NCBI GenBank assembly: GCA_023251875.1
Contig: JAHEXY010000006.1
Location: 1 to 64,000 of the forward strand
Length of the DNA stretch: 64,000 nucleotides
DNA from: Bacteroidota bacterium
GTDB taxonomy: Bacteria; Bacteroidota; Bacteroidia; JAHEXY01
Direction of reading: 5' to 3'
In this document: positions 1 through 7,078 of the stretch, one piece after another
Numbering within the stretch: the first letter of the stretch is position 1
How the letters are laid out: each line of letters begins with the position of its first letter
Notes under the pieces: generated by a model
What the model was told of the DNA's origin: nothing
What the model saw: the letters and a program-made list of their open reading frames with translations, nothing else
The model's database searches: none
Program-made: the position numbers and the translations under genes

Positions 1-67
1 AACGTAAATGTCCGTTGCATTTCGGGCAATATTTAAAATTCAATATTTTATTTTCTGTTTCGTTCAT
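1..67 (-). CDS. Partial CDS, N-terminus of a zinc-ribbon-like protein
   Basis: On the minus strand an ATG at 67 opens a frame running off the window edge. The 22 visible residues include F-K-Y-C-P-K-C-N-G-H, a CxxC zinc-ribbon-like motif often found at the N-terminus of Nudix hydrolases and other small zinc proteins. It begins 47 bp inside a cassette start (GTTATCGGC, minus strand of 109-117), where first genes sit in this array. Too little is visible to name a family. Confidence 0.45.
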   Translation of the reverse strand, partial: MNETENKILNFKYCPKCNGHLR

Positions 68-108
68 TTCTGTCTGTCAGTTTTCTGTTGGCACTGTCGT
101 CTAAGGTT

Positions 109-243
109 GCCGATAACGTTTTGCAAGTTTGCGATGTGCGGGATTTTGGAATACAAAATTGTCTGCCATTACAAACATAAACCGAAGATACAATTTTTCA
201 AACTTAACGTCAGCCCGCATAGCGCAAACTTGCTGTTAGCCAC
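109..243 (-). repeat. attC-like site 1
   Basis: Outer boxes are GCCGATAAC (109-117) and GTTAGCCAC (235-243). Stem arms are 123-142 and 214-233, pairing with two mismatches. On the minus strand the site opens with GTGGCTAAC, the exact complement of the start of the same cassette at 1442-1450. The loop holds the shared ACAAAnnTGTCTGCC-type motif at about 153-167. Confidence 0.85.
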
Positions 244-359
244 AGGTTTTTCTGTCGTGACCGTCCGCGTGCATGGCTGTCCGCGAGACCGTCACACGAA
301 AAACCTGTCTACGAAATGCAATGTTGTCTGCCGGGCTAATGCATACTTGAAAAACAATC

Positions 360-710
360 TTAATCTCTACAATCAATCATCACGGTTCCTGCGCCACATA
401 TGTATACTTTATTGACTTTGCTATTATCTTTGTAATGTTCTTCTAAATCTTTTCTTAATTCCTCGTATTCTTCACTACTCGCAACTTTTTGAATTTTGAC
501 ATTAATCAATCGCCCAACTGGATGGATTGAATATAATCCATCACTTGTTGTTTTTGAATGTTCAGAGCCTCCCAAAACCCCATAGCTTTCATAAGTAGTT
601 TGTAAGGATTCTACAAACGCATCAGTTTCCTTAAACAATTCACTTTTACTCGGAGAGGAGCATCCAATAACAAGGATCAAACTAATAATATGGATTAGTG
701 TTCTTTTCAT
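360..710 (-). CDS. Small lipoprotein, unknown function (second gene of the lipoprotein cassette)
   Basis: The 116-residue product begins with a basic, hydrophobic signal and a lipobox ending V-I-G-C at Cys17, so it is probably a lipoprotein anchored in the inner or outer membrane. The rest is soluble and ends in a Cys-containing tail (I-C-G-A-G...D-C-R-D). I do not recognise a family. It follows the 226-residue lipoprotein gene with a 23-bp gap, so the two are probably one transcript in a two-gene cassette. Its stop lies 117 bp from attC-like site 1. That tail (about 244-306) contains an inverted repeat around AGGTTTTTC that may fold as a 3' stem-loop. Confidence 0.75.
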   Translation of the reverse strand: MKRTLIHIISLILVIGCSSPSKSELFKETDAFVESLQTTYESYGVLGGSEHSKTTSDGLYSIHPVGRLINVKIQKVASSEEYEELRKDLEEHYKDNSKVNKVYICGAGTVMIDCRD

Positions 711-733
711 TTTAGATTTTGTTTATAGTAAAA

Positions 734-1414
734 TTAATTACCAACTTTTTTGATTAATTCTGAAAGTTCATAACCGTCCTTTATAGCTTGTTTGTCCTTT
801 TGGGAAAGTGTAAAGTCGGAGTAGTACTGCTTGCCGTTGAAACGAACTTTTATTTCTTTGTCTGCATTATCTGCAATTGCTTTTATTATTTTTTCATCTT
901 GGTCTTCCGTGTAAGTGATATTTTCCCATACGCTTCCTCCACTGTTTTCTGTCTTGTTCTGGTCGCTGTATGTTTCAACAACTGAACTTTTGTAAATATT
1001 GTCGCCAATTTTTACTTGCATTGATGTGTGAAAAATCCAGTCGTCTGCGTAGTATTGGTCTTCAAGATAGATGTAGCCATTTGAATTGATATGTGTCTTC
1101 AAGCACTTTCTATTGTAAGAATTGTCTACTGTCTGAAATTTGTGAATGTAAAAGCCGACATCTTTAAATTCGTCTTTCTTGTAATTAAAATTCTTTTTTA
1201 AAGCGTCTCGCCTTTTTATGTTGTCTGCCCGTTGCGCTTCGTTTACCTTGGCGATGCTGTCCGCCTGCACTTTTTTAATGCTGTCTGCTTTTGCTTTTTG
1301 AACTAAGTCAACGGTGTCCTTTTTTGTGTCCGCTGTCTGTTTGTCGGTACTTGTCTTGTTGTTGCACCCGATTGTCGCGACCGTTACTGTCAAAACGAAG
1401 AGAAATTTTTTCAT
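734..1414 (-). CDS. Lipoprotein with Lys/Ala/Asp-rich helical segment, unknown function
   Basis: I chose the ATG at 1414 because it directly precedes a clean lipoprotein signal with lipobox T-I-G-C at Cys17. A longer frame upstream would run through the attC-like site. The mature protein starts with a charged repetitive stretch of about 60 residues, with recurring K-A-D-S-I-K-K-V and A-D-S-I-A-K-V, probably helical. A beta-rich domain of about 140 residues follows. I do not recognise the family. The start codon lies 28 bp inside the cassette boundary, so transcription must come from upstream cassettes or from a very short leader. Confidence 0.75.
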   Translation of the reverse strand: MKKFLFVLTVTVATIGCNNKTSTDKQTADTKKDTVDLVQKAKADSIKKVQADSIAKVNEAQRADNIKRRDALKKNFNYKKDEFKDVGFYIHKFQTVDNSYNRKCLKTHINSNGYIYLEDQYYADDWIFHTSMQVKIGDNIYKSSVVETYSDQNKTENSGGSVWENITYTEDQDEKIIKAIADNADKEIKVRFNGKQYYSDFTLSQKDKQAIKDGYELSELIKKVGN

Positions 1415-1441
1415 GTTTCTGTTTTTTGTCTTTTGAAACTT

Positions 1442-1577
1442 GTGGCTAACGGTTTCGGGCTTTGCGTTCGGGCGGGTTTCGGGGCACAAAACTGTCTGCC
1501 AGCACGGAACTTGAATAGAAGCACAAAGCTCCAAGTTTGCACGTCAGCCCGCCTGACGCAAAACCCGTGTTAGCGGT
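1442..1577 (-). repeat. attC-like site 2
   Basis: Outer boxes are GTGGCTAAC (1442-1450) and GTTAGCGGT (1569-1577). Arms are about 1456-1476 and 1548-1567, with CGGGnTTTGCGT shared and pairing. The loop carries GCACAAAACTGTCTGCC. On the minus strand it opens ACCGCTAAC, complementary to the start of the ClC cassette at 3009-3017. Confidence 0.85.
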
Positions 1578-1626
1578 ATGTGCTTTTCTGTCTGTGTTGT
1601 CGTAACATTAGTTTTGTCAATTTTGT

Positions 1627-2964
1627 TTATGCTCTCATTTCAAGTTCTTTTGTGTAAATTGATTTGTTTTCAAAATACGATGATATGAAAAACGAAGTTG
1701 CCGAAACAATCATTAAAGGAATAAACAAAGCGTAACCACCCGTAATTTCTGCAATCAAGAAAACCGCTGTCAGCGGTATTTTTATTACACCTGCCAAAAC
1801 TCCTGCCATCCCTGCAACGGTAAAATTAACTATATTCAATTCCATTATTCCAAATTTACTCAATGCACCTGCGATTAAAAAACCAAGAAAACCGCCCATA
1901 AAAAGAGAAGGTGCAAAAACTCCACCGTTGCCACCTGCTGAAATGGTTATGCTTGTTGCATATACTTTAACGAACAACAAAACTATGATTGCAGCAAATA
2001 AAAAATTGTCATTAGATGAAAACAAAGTCTTGTTAAGTATGTGTATTTTTTCGTTATTGAAAATAGATTGAATTGAAAAATAGCCTTCGCCATAAAGAGA
2101 AGGGAAAATAAAAATCAGCGTTGATAATATTATTCCGCCTGTTCCTGCACGCAACCACTTGTTTTTAAACTTGCTGAAAAGTTTGTTTACTTTGATAGAT
2201 TGTCGGATAATAAAAACAGAGTAAAGTCCCGCAATACTACCTAACACGATATAAACAGGTATCGCTTTCAGTTCCCATTCGTTAGTAATCAGAACAAATA
2301 GTTTCTCTTGAAATAAAATTTTTGAAACAATAGCACCTGTCGCACTTGACAAAAGCAACGGAATAAAAGCGGAAACAGAAATACCAACCAAAAGAACTTC
2401 AATAGCAAATAAAACTCCTGCAATTGGTGCATTGAAAATAGCCGAAATACCTGCTGCTGCACCACTTGCCAATAACAAAGCTCTGTCTTCACTTGTAAAT
2501 TTAAAATAACGGGCAATATCTGAACCGATTGCTGAACCTGTCGCCACAATTGGTGCTTCAAAACCTGCTGAACCACCAAAACCTATTGTAAGAGCACTTG
2601 AAAAAATATGTCCGTAAGTATGACTGCGTTCAATATGTGATGATTTGTTATTGATAGCATAAAGTATTGGGCTTATTCCTTTTTTCAGCCCTTTTTTATG
2701 AAAAATGTTTATGTACAGTACGGTTAAAAATAGTCCGATAATTGGAAGCACGAAAAGTAACAAGTTGAATATGTTTCTGTCGGTAACAATTTGGATAAAT
2801 TGATGAACATATTGTAGCACACTTTTCAAGAGAAAAGCCGAAAATCCCGCACTTATTCCAATTAAAATACAAGTTAGTATAAGTAGAGTTCGTTTTGGTA
2901 TTCGTAATACATTTCGTCTGAATTGTATTGTCAAGTAGGCGATGTGTCGTTGTCCTGTTGTCAA
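1627..2964 (-). CDS. ClC-family chloride channel or H+/Cl- antiporter
   Basis: This 445-residue integral membrane protein shows the three ClC selectivity regions: G-F-G-G-S-A-G-F-E-A-P at 128-138 (matching the GxxGxEGP loop that carries the gating glutamate), A-I-F-N-A-P-I-A-G-V-L-F-A-I-E at about 175-189, and G-G-N-G-G-V-F-A-P-S-L-F at 344-355. There are no C-terminal CBS domains, so it is the short prokaryotic form. The family moves chloride, often in exchange for protons. The only in-frame start found is TTG at 2964. Just upstream at about 3002 an ATGACGACAGAGCAGTAA mini-ORF lies in another frame, matching a leader found in other cassettes. It is the sole gene of its cassette. Confidence 0.9.
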   Translation of the reverse strand: MTTGQRHIAYLTIQFRRNVLRIPKRTLLILTCILIGISAGFSAFLLKSVLQYVHQFIQIVTDRNIFNLLLFVLPIIGLFLTVLYINIFHKKGLKKGISPILYAINNKSSHIERSHTYGHIFSSALTIGFGGSAGFEAPIVATGSAIGSDIARYFKFTSEDRALLLASGAAAGISAIFNAPIAGVLFAIEVLLVGISVSAFIPLLLSSATGAIVSKILFQEKLFVLITNEWELKAIPVYIVLGSIAGLYSVFIIRQSIKVNKLFSKFKNKWLRAGTGGIILSTLIFIFPSLYGEGYFSIQSIFNNEKIHILNKTLFSSNDNFLFAAIIVLLFVKVYATSITISAGGNGGVFAPSLFMGGFLGFLIAGALSKFGIMELNIVNFTVAGMAGVLAGVIKIPLTAVFLIAEITGGYALFIPLMIVSATSFFISSYFENKSIYTKELEMRA

Positions 2965-3008
2965 TTTTTTTAAGTTATGTCTGTTTACTGCTCTGTCGTC
3001 ATAGCATT

Positions 3009-3142
3009 ACCGCTAACGTTCCGCGGCCTGCCGCAGTGCGGGGTTTCGGAGCACAAGGCTGTCCGCTGGAACAAAGATAATTAAATGCGGGATCTTTATT
3101 TTACCGATGATGCCCGCATTGAGGCAGACCGCTGTTACCACC
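3009..3142 (-). repeat. attC-like site 3 (identical to site 7 except the outer box)
   Basis: Outer boxes are ACCGCTAAC (3009-3017) and GTTACCACC (3134-3142). Arms 3023-3043 and 3113-3132 pair as GCGGyCTGCC...TGCGGG. The minus strand opens GGTGGTAAC, the complement of the cassette start at 4080-4088. Confidence 0.85.
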
Positions 3143-3465
3143 AGTGCAGTTTTGTCGTGTGACCGTCCTCATGCAATAAACTTGAAGTCGAAGAAAAATA
3201 CTGTCGGGGTACAGATCACCGTCCACGCAATAGTCTACGGGAGGACTGTCATACGATAAAACTGTCTGCGTAGCGGTTTGCCGAGCCGAAGCGGAAAATA
3301 AAAACGAAGGGCGAGCCGATTTGCAACCCATAAAAAAGCGTCTACCGCTAAACGGAAGGTTGCAAATGGGCTTGCCCTGAGAATCCAATTATTATTAGAA
3401 GCGGAGTCAGCCGGTTTGCTCTTTTGCTTGCGCAGCTTGCAAAAGTGCAAAGCCGGAACGCATGC
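3143..3465. other. Non-coding cassette tail with two strong stem-loops
   Basis: No convincing gene lies between attC-like site 3 and the TPR gene. Two inverted repeats stand out: 3309-3328 with 3358-3377 (GGGCnAGCCnATTTGCAACC, two mismatches) and 3411-3431 with 3435-3456 (CCGG...TTTTGC...GC). Possible frames here have no recognisable protein features. The stem-loops could protect the 3' end of the mRNA or be remnants of older recombination sites. The same sequence recurs at 13208-13530. Confidence 0.6.
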
Positions 3466-3945
3466 TTATTTGTCTGCCGAATCAAGCATTTTTAGCGAAG
3501 CTAATGCTAAACCGTTTTCAGGATATTCTTTTAGTGTCTGCTTGTAGTATTCTTTTGCTTTTAGTCCGTCACCTGTCTGACTGTAACAAAATGCAATGTT
3601 ACACAATGCAGATTCTCGATAACCCATTTTTGAAATGCTTAAAAGTGTTAGAAAACGATACTTGTCAACCCACTTGTTTTTTGTAAAGTATTCAAAACTC
3701 TTTTCAAAAAACGGAATTGCTTCTGTAAATTTTTGTTGCTTAACAAGTTTTATTCCTTGTCTATGTTTTTTCGCAATTAAATTTCTAAGTCCAATTGCAA
3801 AGACAGCCCAAGTCAATGCACCCAGAATTAATGGGTCGCCAAGGTCAGCTAAATGATAAGTGTAGATCAATATCCCAATTATAACAAGTTGCGGAATGAT
3901 TGAAAGCCATGAAATCTGTCTAATAGTCGGTACATTAGAAGCCAT
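3466..3945 (-). CDS. Membrane-anchored TPR-like protein (copy 1)
   Basis: The 159-residue product has two adjacent hydrophobic segments at about 13-30 and 38-55, then a cytosolic-type helical region with TPR-like repeats. The clearest runs are Q-Q-K-F-T-E-A-I-P-F-F-E-K-S-F-E-Y and A-F-C-Y-S-Q-T-G-D-G-L-K-A-K-E-Y-Y-K-Q-T-L-K-E-Y-P-E-N. TPRs bind protein partners; nothing indicates which. It is the only gene of its cassette and is duplicated without change at 13531-14010. Function unknown. Confidence 0.75.
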   Translation of the reverse strand: MASNVPTIRQISWLSIIPQLVIIGILIYTYHLADLGDPLILGALTWAVFAIGLRNLIAKKHRQGIKLVKQQKFTEAIPFFEKSFEYFTKNKWVDKYRFLTLLSISKMGYRESALCNIAFCYSQTGDGLKAKEYYKQTLKEYPENGLALASLKMLDSADK

Positions 3946-4079
3946 AATTTTATAGTTGATTTTTTATGAATTTTATTTTTTTAAAGTGGGCAGAACTACT
4001 GTCTTTTGCATTGTCAAGGTGAAGTAAACTTGTCTGTCCAAGAGTAACTGTCCACCGTGTCATTGTCTTTTTTTGCATT

Positions 4080-4214
4080 GGTGGTAACGGTTTGCGGCTT
4101 GGCGAAGGTGGCGATTTAACCACAAATGTTCATACGAAGCACACACTTCAAATTTACGAAAAACTGTCATACGAAGCACTGAACCGCCACTTTTGCCAAA
4201 CCGCTGTTAGTGGC
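4080..4214 (-). repeat. attC-like site 4
   Basis: Outer boxes are GGTGGTAAC (4080-4088) and GTTAGTGGC (4206-4214). Arms are 4094-4113 and 4185-4204 (GCGGnTTGGC...GTGGCG). The loop repeats CATACGAAGCAC twice. The minus strand opens GCCACTAAC, the complement of the mercury cassette start at 5516-5524. Confidence 0.85.
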
Positions 4215-4237
4215 TGGGCTTCTTTGTTTTCCGTCTG

Positions 4238-4444
4238 TCAGCAACATTTTTTGTCCTGCTGAATTGGTGGACAAGCAACACTTCCGTAGCTACAATAAAC
4301 ACAGCAGTCGCCTTGTTTTGGTTTTAGAACTTGTTTGCATTTTTCACATTCGTAAAAATATTGGCAAGCGTCTGTCGGCATTGTTTCTTCTTTCTTATGT
4401 CCGCAGTTGGGGCAAGTTATTGTTGATTGTAATTTGATTTCCAT
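4238..4444 (-). CDS. GDCCxYCSYG small cysteine-rich protein of mercury loci
   Basis: The 68-residue protein has a CxxC zinc ribbon (C11-P-N-C14), a second pair E-C-E-K-C at about 33-36, then G-D-C-C-V-Y-C-S-Y-G-S-V-A-C-P-P at 45-60 and a terminal C-C. The GDCCxxCSYG signature belongs to a small family that I know from Bacteroidota mercury or heavy-metal operons, probably involved in metal binding. It starts 1 bp after the MerTP stop codon, so the genes are co-translated or tightly coupled. Its stop is 24 bp from attC-like site 4. Confidence 0.8.
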   Translation of the reverse strand: MEIKLQSTITCPNCGHKKEETMPTDACQYFYECEKCKQVLKPKQGDCCVYCSYGSVACPPIQQDKKCC

Positions 4445-4445
4445 T

Positions 4446-5045
4446 TTAATTTTCTTTTTTGTCGGTTACAGAATATCCTGTTGAGTTTATTGCTTTTTCG
4501 ATTTCAGAAATATTTGTTTTTGAGTTGTCAAATTCTATGATTGCATTTCCATTTTCATATGAAGCGTTTGAACTTATTATTCCTGTCAATTTATTTACTT
4601 CGTGATTTACGTGTTCTTCGCAACTCGCACAAGTCATTCCGCTAATCGTAAATTTTACTTTTTGAATATTGGATTTGTCCACTACTATGATTTGCTTTTC
4701 TTTCTTTGGGTAGAAAATGCTTGAATAGTATGGAAAGGCAAGCATAACGATTGCAAATGCTGTTACAATTCCTAAAAACATTTTTGACTGAATGAATTTT
4801 GGTTTTTCTTCTGTCTCACAGTTGCAGTCAATTTGCTTTTTAGGTTTCAACTTTTGATACCAAGCAAAACCAAGAACCAAAATTGTCAAACCGATAAAAT
4901 ACGGTCTGAAAGGTTCGAGCCAAGAAAAAGTAGAAGCAAGTCCGCTTGTTCCTGCAATGAGAGCCAAGACAGGTGTAATGCAACACAATGAAGCTGCAAT
5001 TGCTGTTAAAAGTCCTGCTCCGATTAGTTTGTTGTCTGTTTTCAT
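4446..5045 (-). CDS. merTP: MerTP-type mercuric transport fusion protein
   Basis: The 199-residue protein fuses a MerT-like membrane part to a MerP-like metal-binding domain. The first helix carries the vicinal pair C21-C22 (S-L-C-C-I-T-P-V-L), the second helix spans about 47-65, C74-N-C76 lies in the loop, and a third helix spans about 90-108. A C-terminal HMA domain follows with G-M-T-C-A-S-C at 136-142. In the family, Hg(II) passes from the HMA cysteines to the membrane pair and into the cytoplasm. The start ATG overlaps the stop of the upstream regulator (ATGA). No merA reductase lies in this cassette or window, which is odd for a detoxification locus. Another soft metal is possible. Confidence 0.85.
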   Translation of the reverse strand: MKTDNKLIGAGLLTAIAASLCCITPVLALIAGTSGLASTFSWLEPFRPYFIGLTILVLGFAWYQKLKPKKQIDCNCETEEKPKFIQSKMFLGIVTAFAIVMLAFPYYSSIFYPKKEKQIIVVDKSNIQKVKFTISGMTCASCEEHVNHEVNKLTGIISSNASYENGNAIIEFDNSKTNISEIEKAINSTGYSVTDKKEN

Positions 5046-5416
5046 AATGTTTCTAATATTTTGTTTTCGTCAAGTATTTTGAAAAACGGTTTCAGCATTT
5101 TTTCATACTCTTTTGTCAACGAGTAAAAAATGGTTTGTGCTTCTCGTTCGGTTTCAATAAGTTTTCTGTCTTTGAGTTTTCTCAAGTGTTGTGAAACTGC
5201 TGAAATTGTCATACCGAGAATGTCGCTTATATCACAAACACAAAGTCGTTTTTCTTCATAGAGCAGAAATAGAATTTTCAGTCTTACGTTGTTTCCTGCC
5301 AATTCAAGTCCGTTCGATAAATAGTCAAACGAGCCGTTGAGTTCTGAAACTCGGTCTTTACAGCGGTTTATTTGTTTAATGTCCGCTTGTTGTCTTATAC
5401 AAGAATTGTTGTCCAT
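5042..5416 (-). CDS. ArsR/SmtB-family metal-responsive repressor
   Basis: I chose the ATG at 5416 (124 residues). A longer frame starts at 5509, but that ATG lies in the ATGACGACA leader seen at several unrelated cassette starts. The product is a winged-helix ArsR protein: L-K-I-L-F-L-L at about 47-52, then the metal-site signature L-C59-V-C61-D, then the recognition helix M-T-I-S-A-V-S-Q-H-L-R-K-L. N-terminal cysteines at 6 and 19 could complete a thiolate site. Family members repress their own operon until metal binds. It is first in a three-gene operon with MerTP and the GDCC protein, so Hg(II) is the likely inducer (inference). Confidence 0.85.
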   Translation of the reverse strand: MDNNSCIRQQADIKQINRCKDRVSELNGSFDYLSNGLELAGNNVRLKILFLLYEEKRLCVCDISDILGMTISAVSQHLRKLKDRKLIETEREAQTIFYSLTKEYEKMLKPFFKILDENKILETL

Positions 5417-5515
5417 AGCACAAAGGTAGTCAATTTGTTTATTTAAGCAACTGCTAAAATATAAAATGTCAAAAAGAACCCGATTTTGTCTGACGGGTTG
5501 TGTCGTCATAGCCTT

Positions 5516-5654
5516 GCCACTAACGTTTTTGGGCTTGGCGTTCGTGCGGGATTTCAGGGCACAAAACTGTCAACCCAGCACTAAAGTTGATTTGAAAAAC
5601 TGAACTTGAATTTAAGCACATCACCCCGCATGACGCCAAACCCATGTTACCGGC
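5516..5654 (-). repeat. attC-like site 5
   Basis: Outer boxes are GCCACTAAC (5516-5524) and GTTACCGGC (5646-5654). Arms are 5531-5550 and 5625-5643 (GGGnTTGGCGT...TGCGGG). The loop has GCACAAAACTGTCAACCCAGCAC. The minus strand opens GCCGGTAAC, the complement of the defence cassette start at 12328-12336. Confidence 0.85.
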
Positions 5655-5741
5655 TGGTGTTCTGTCTGTCCGTCCTTGCAAACCATTGTCAATATTGAGT
5701 TTCACCGTCATTGTCTGTGTCGTGTTGGTCTGTGCGGTTGC

Positions 5742-5789
5742 GTATTTTTTATTTTCAGAAGGGGAGGAGATTTTTTTTAATTCAATTTT
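5742..5789 (+). repeat. Inverted-repeat partner A inside the defence cassette
   Basis: Two blocks, GTATTTTTTATTTTC (5742-5756) and ATTTTTTTTAATTCAATTTT (5770-5789), recur in opposite orientation at 12168-12182 and 12139-12158, separated by a different short spacer. The surrounding 5655-5884 is non-coding and includes a stem GCTCTTTTGCAAGC / GCTTGCAAATGTGC at about 5811-5864. Confidence 0.6.
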
Positions 5790-5884
5790 GTCTGCGTGGG
5801 AAAGGTGGAAGCTCTTTTGCAAGCTTTGGTCTGTGCTCGGGCTTGTGCGGCTTGCAAATGTGCTTACACCTGTGCGTTGGCTTC

Positions 5885-7078
5885 TCATCTTGTTACTATT
5901 TCTTCGTTTTTTGAATCGTATTTATATTTCACTATGTCGCCTGAAATAATTAAGTGAATTGCTTGGTCAATTATTCCAACTGGTGCAATAAACCATTCTC
6001 TCGGTGTATGTCTGTTGCCCTCTTTGTCAAACACGTCAATGTTTAAGCATGAGTTGCCAAAGAAATTATGAATTAGTTGCTCAAACTTTTGAGGATTCAT
6101 GTTATAGCATTTGTAAGTCATTAGTATTCTCACATCAGCCATCAAATAAGTCGGCTCTTGAATTGCGTATTTTACTCTGTCCTCAACATTTGTTGTCGAA
6201 AATCCAATTTTATAAAGGTTTTGAATTTCTCTAATTTCTTGTTTGTCGCTTTTTGATTTGAGAATGTAGATATAACCTGCTTCTTCGTCATGTTCTGTTA
6301 TGTTGCTGAATGTTTCTAAAAAACTTTCATTTACATCATCTACATTTTCACTTACTGCCTTTCCATTTGCTAAAAGTGCTTTGTATAAAGAACGAAACAA
6401 CATATTTGATTCAGTTCCATTTTCAAAAAGAACTCTTGTTCGTCCGTCTTTTCTTTCTCTGCTACCGCTTTTATATTCCTGAACTTCTTTCTTTTCGTCA
6501 ACGCTTTCTAAATATAGCAAAATGCCATTGTGAACATAAAAATCACCTGCTCTCAAATTCTCTTCTTTAAATGTAACTAACCTACGTTTGCCATTTTTTA
6601 AATCTTTCTGAACATCTTTAAACTGTTGCTCGTATTTAGAAAAATCTTTGCAAGGTTTTCTTCTTGCAACAAAGTCAGAACTTGCTCTTTCATCAATTTT
6701 TTTGATGTGTTTAAACTCAAATAATCCTTCTGAATCATCTGCTAAAAGTCCTAAATCATCATCATTAAAAATGTCGTCAAAAGATTGGATAATTTTAATT
6801 TCAAAGTTGAGTAAACCAAATTTGTCATGTGGTTTAAGTATTTCAATTTTAGCTGGATTTTCTCTTAATGATTTTAGTCTTGCATACAATTGATGTTCTT
6901 GAATGCCACCGCCTTGTTCGGGTTCTCGGTTATTCTTTTCGTAGAACTCATTTATTTCTTGAAACGATGCAACAAGCCTTTCATCTTCATTTCTTGCAGG
7001 TGAAGTTGCCGGCTTTACATTTAATAAGCCCAACGGGTCGTCATCAAAAATATTTTTAAGTATTTTATCCTTGTCCAT
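5885..7078 (-). CDS. GIY-YIG / T5orf172-domain protein, YeeC-like
   Basis: This 397-residue protein carries a C-terminal GIY-YIG-fold domain of the T5orf172 type: G-Y-I-Y-I-L at 268-273, Y-K-I-G at 289-292, Arg301 and a late Glu at 333, which match the nuclease core residues. The N-terminal half is acidic and holds two copies of a short motif, F-D-D-D-P-L-G-L-L at 11-19 and F-N-D-D-D-L-G-L-L at 104-112. It is the last gene of a three-gene operon and overlaps the helicase by 14 bp. In B. subtilis, YeeC has the same domain beside a helicase and a methyltransferase. The likely role is DNA cleavage or recognition in a defence system; activity is inferred. Confidence 0.85.
   Translation of the reverse strand: MDKDKILKNIFDDDPLGLLNVKPATSPARNEDERLVASFQEINEFYEKNNREPEQGGGIQEHQLYARLKSLRENPAKIEILKPHDKFGLLNFEIKIIQSFDDIFNDDDLGLLADDSEGLFEFKHIKKIDERASSDFVARRKPCKDFSKYEQQFKDVQKDLKNGKRRLVTFKEENLRAGDFYVHNGILLYLESVDEKKEVQEYKSGSRERKDGRTRVLFENGTESNMLFRSLYKALLANGKAVSENVDDVNESFLETFSNITEHDEEAGYIYILKSKSDKQEIREIQNLYKIGFSTTNVEDRVKYAIQEPTYLMADVRILMTYKCYNMNPQKFEQLIHNFFGNSCLNIDVFDKEGNRHTPREWFIAPVGIIDQAIHLIISGDIVKYKYDSKNEEIVTR

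Larger units (their letters stand above)
3017..4087 (-). repeat. Duplicated cassette, copy 1 (1071 bp)
   Basis: The unit from the C of the left TAAC to the TAA of the right one recurs at 13082-14152. Both copies encode identical proteins and I saw no difference in the non-coding parts. Identity stops at the conserved TAAC boxes: flanking boxes read ACCGC versus GCCAC on the left, and the next site begins differently on the right. Confidence 0.9.

Noticed and set aside
8-415. A 135-codon plus-strand frame at the left end
   Set aside because: It runs across attC-like site 1 and antisense to the partial zinc-ribbon gene and the lipoprotein end; composition is not protein-like.
3101-3450. Two overlapping minus-strand frames (95 and 71 codons) in the tail of the duplicated cassette
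   Set aside because: They run through the attC-like site and stem-loops, overlap each other in different frames and show no protein-like composition. Their presence in both copies only reflects the duplication.
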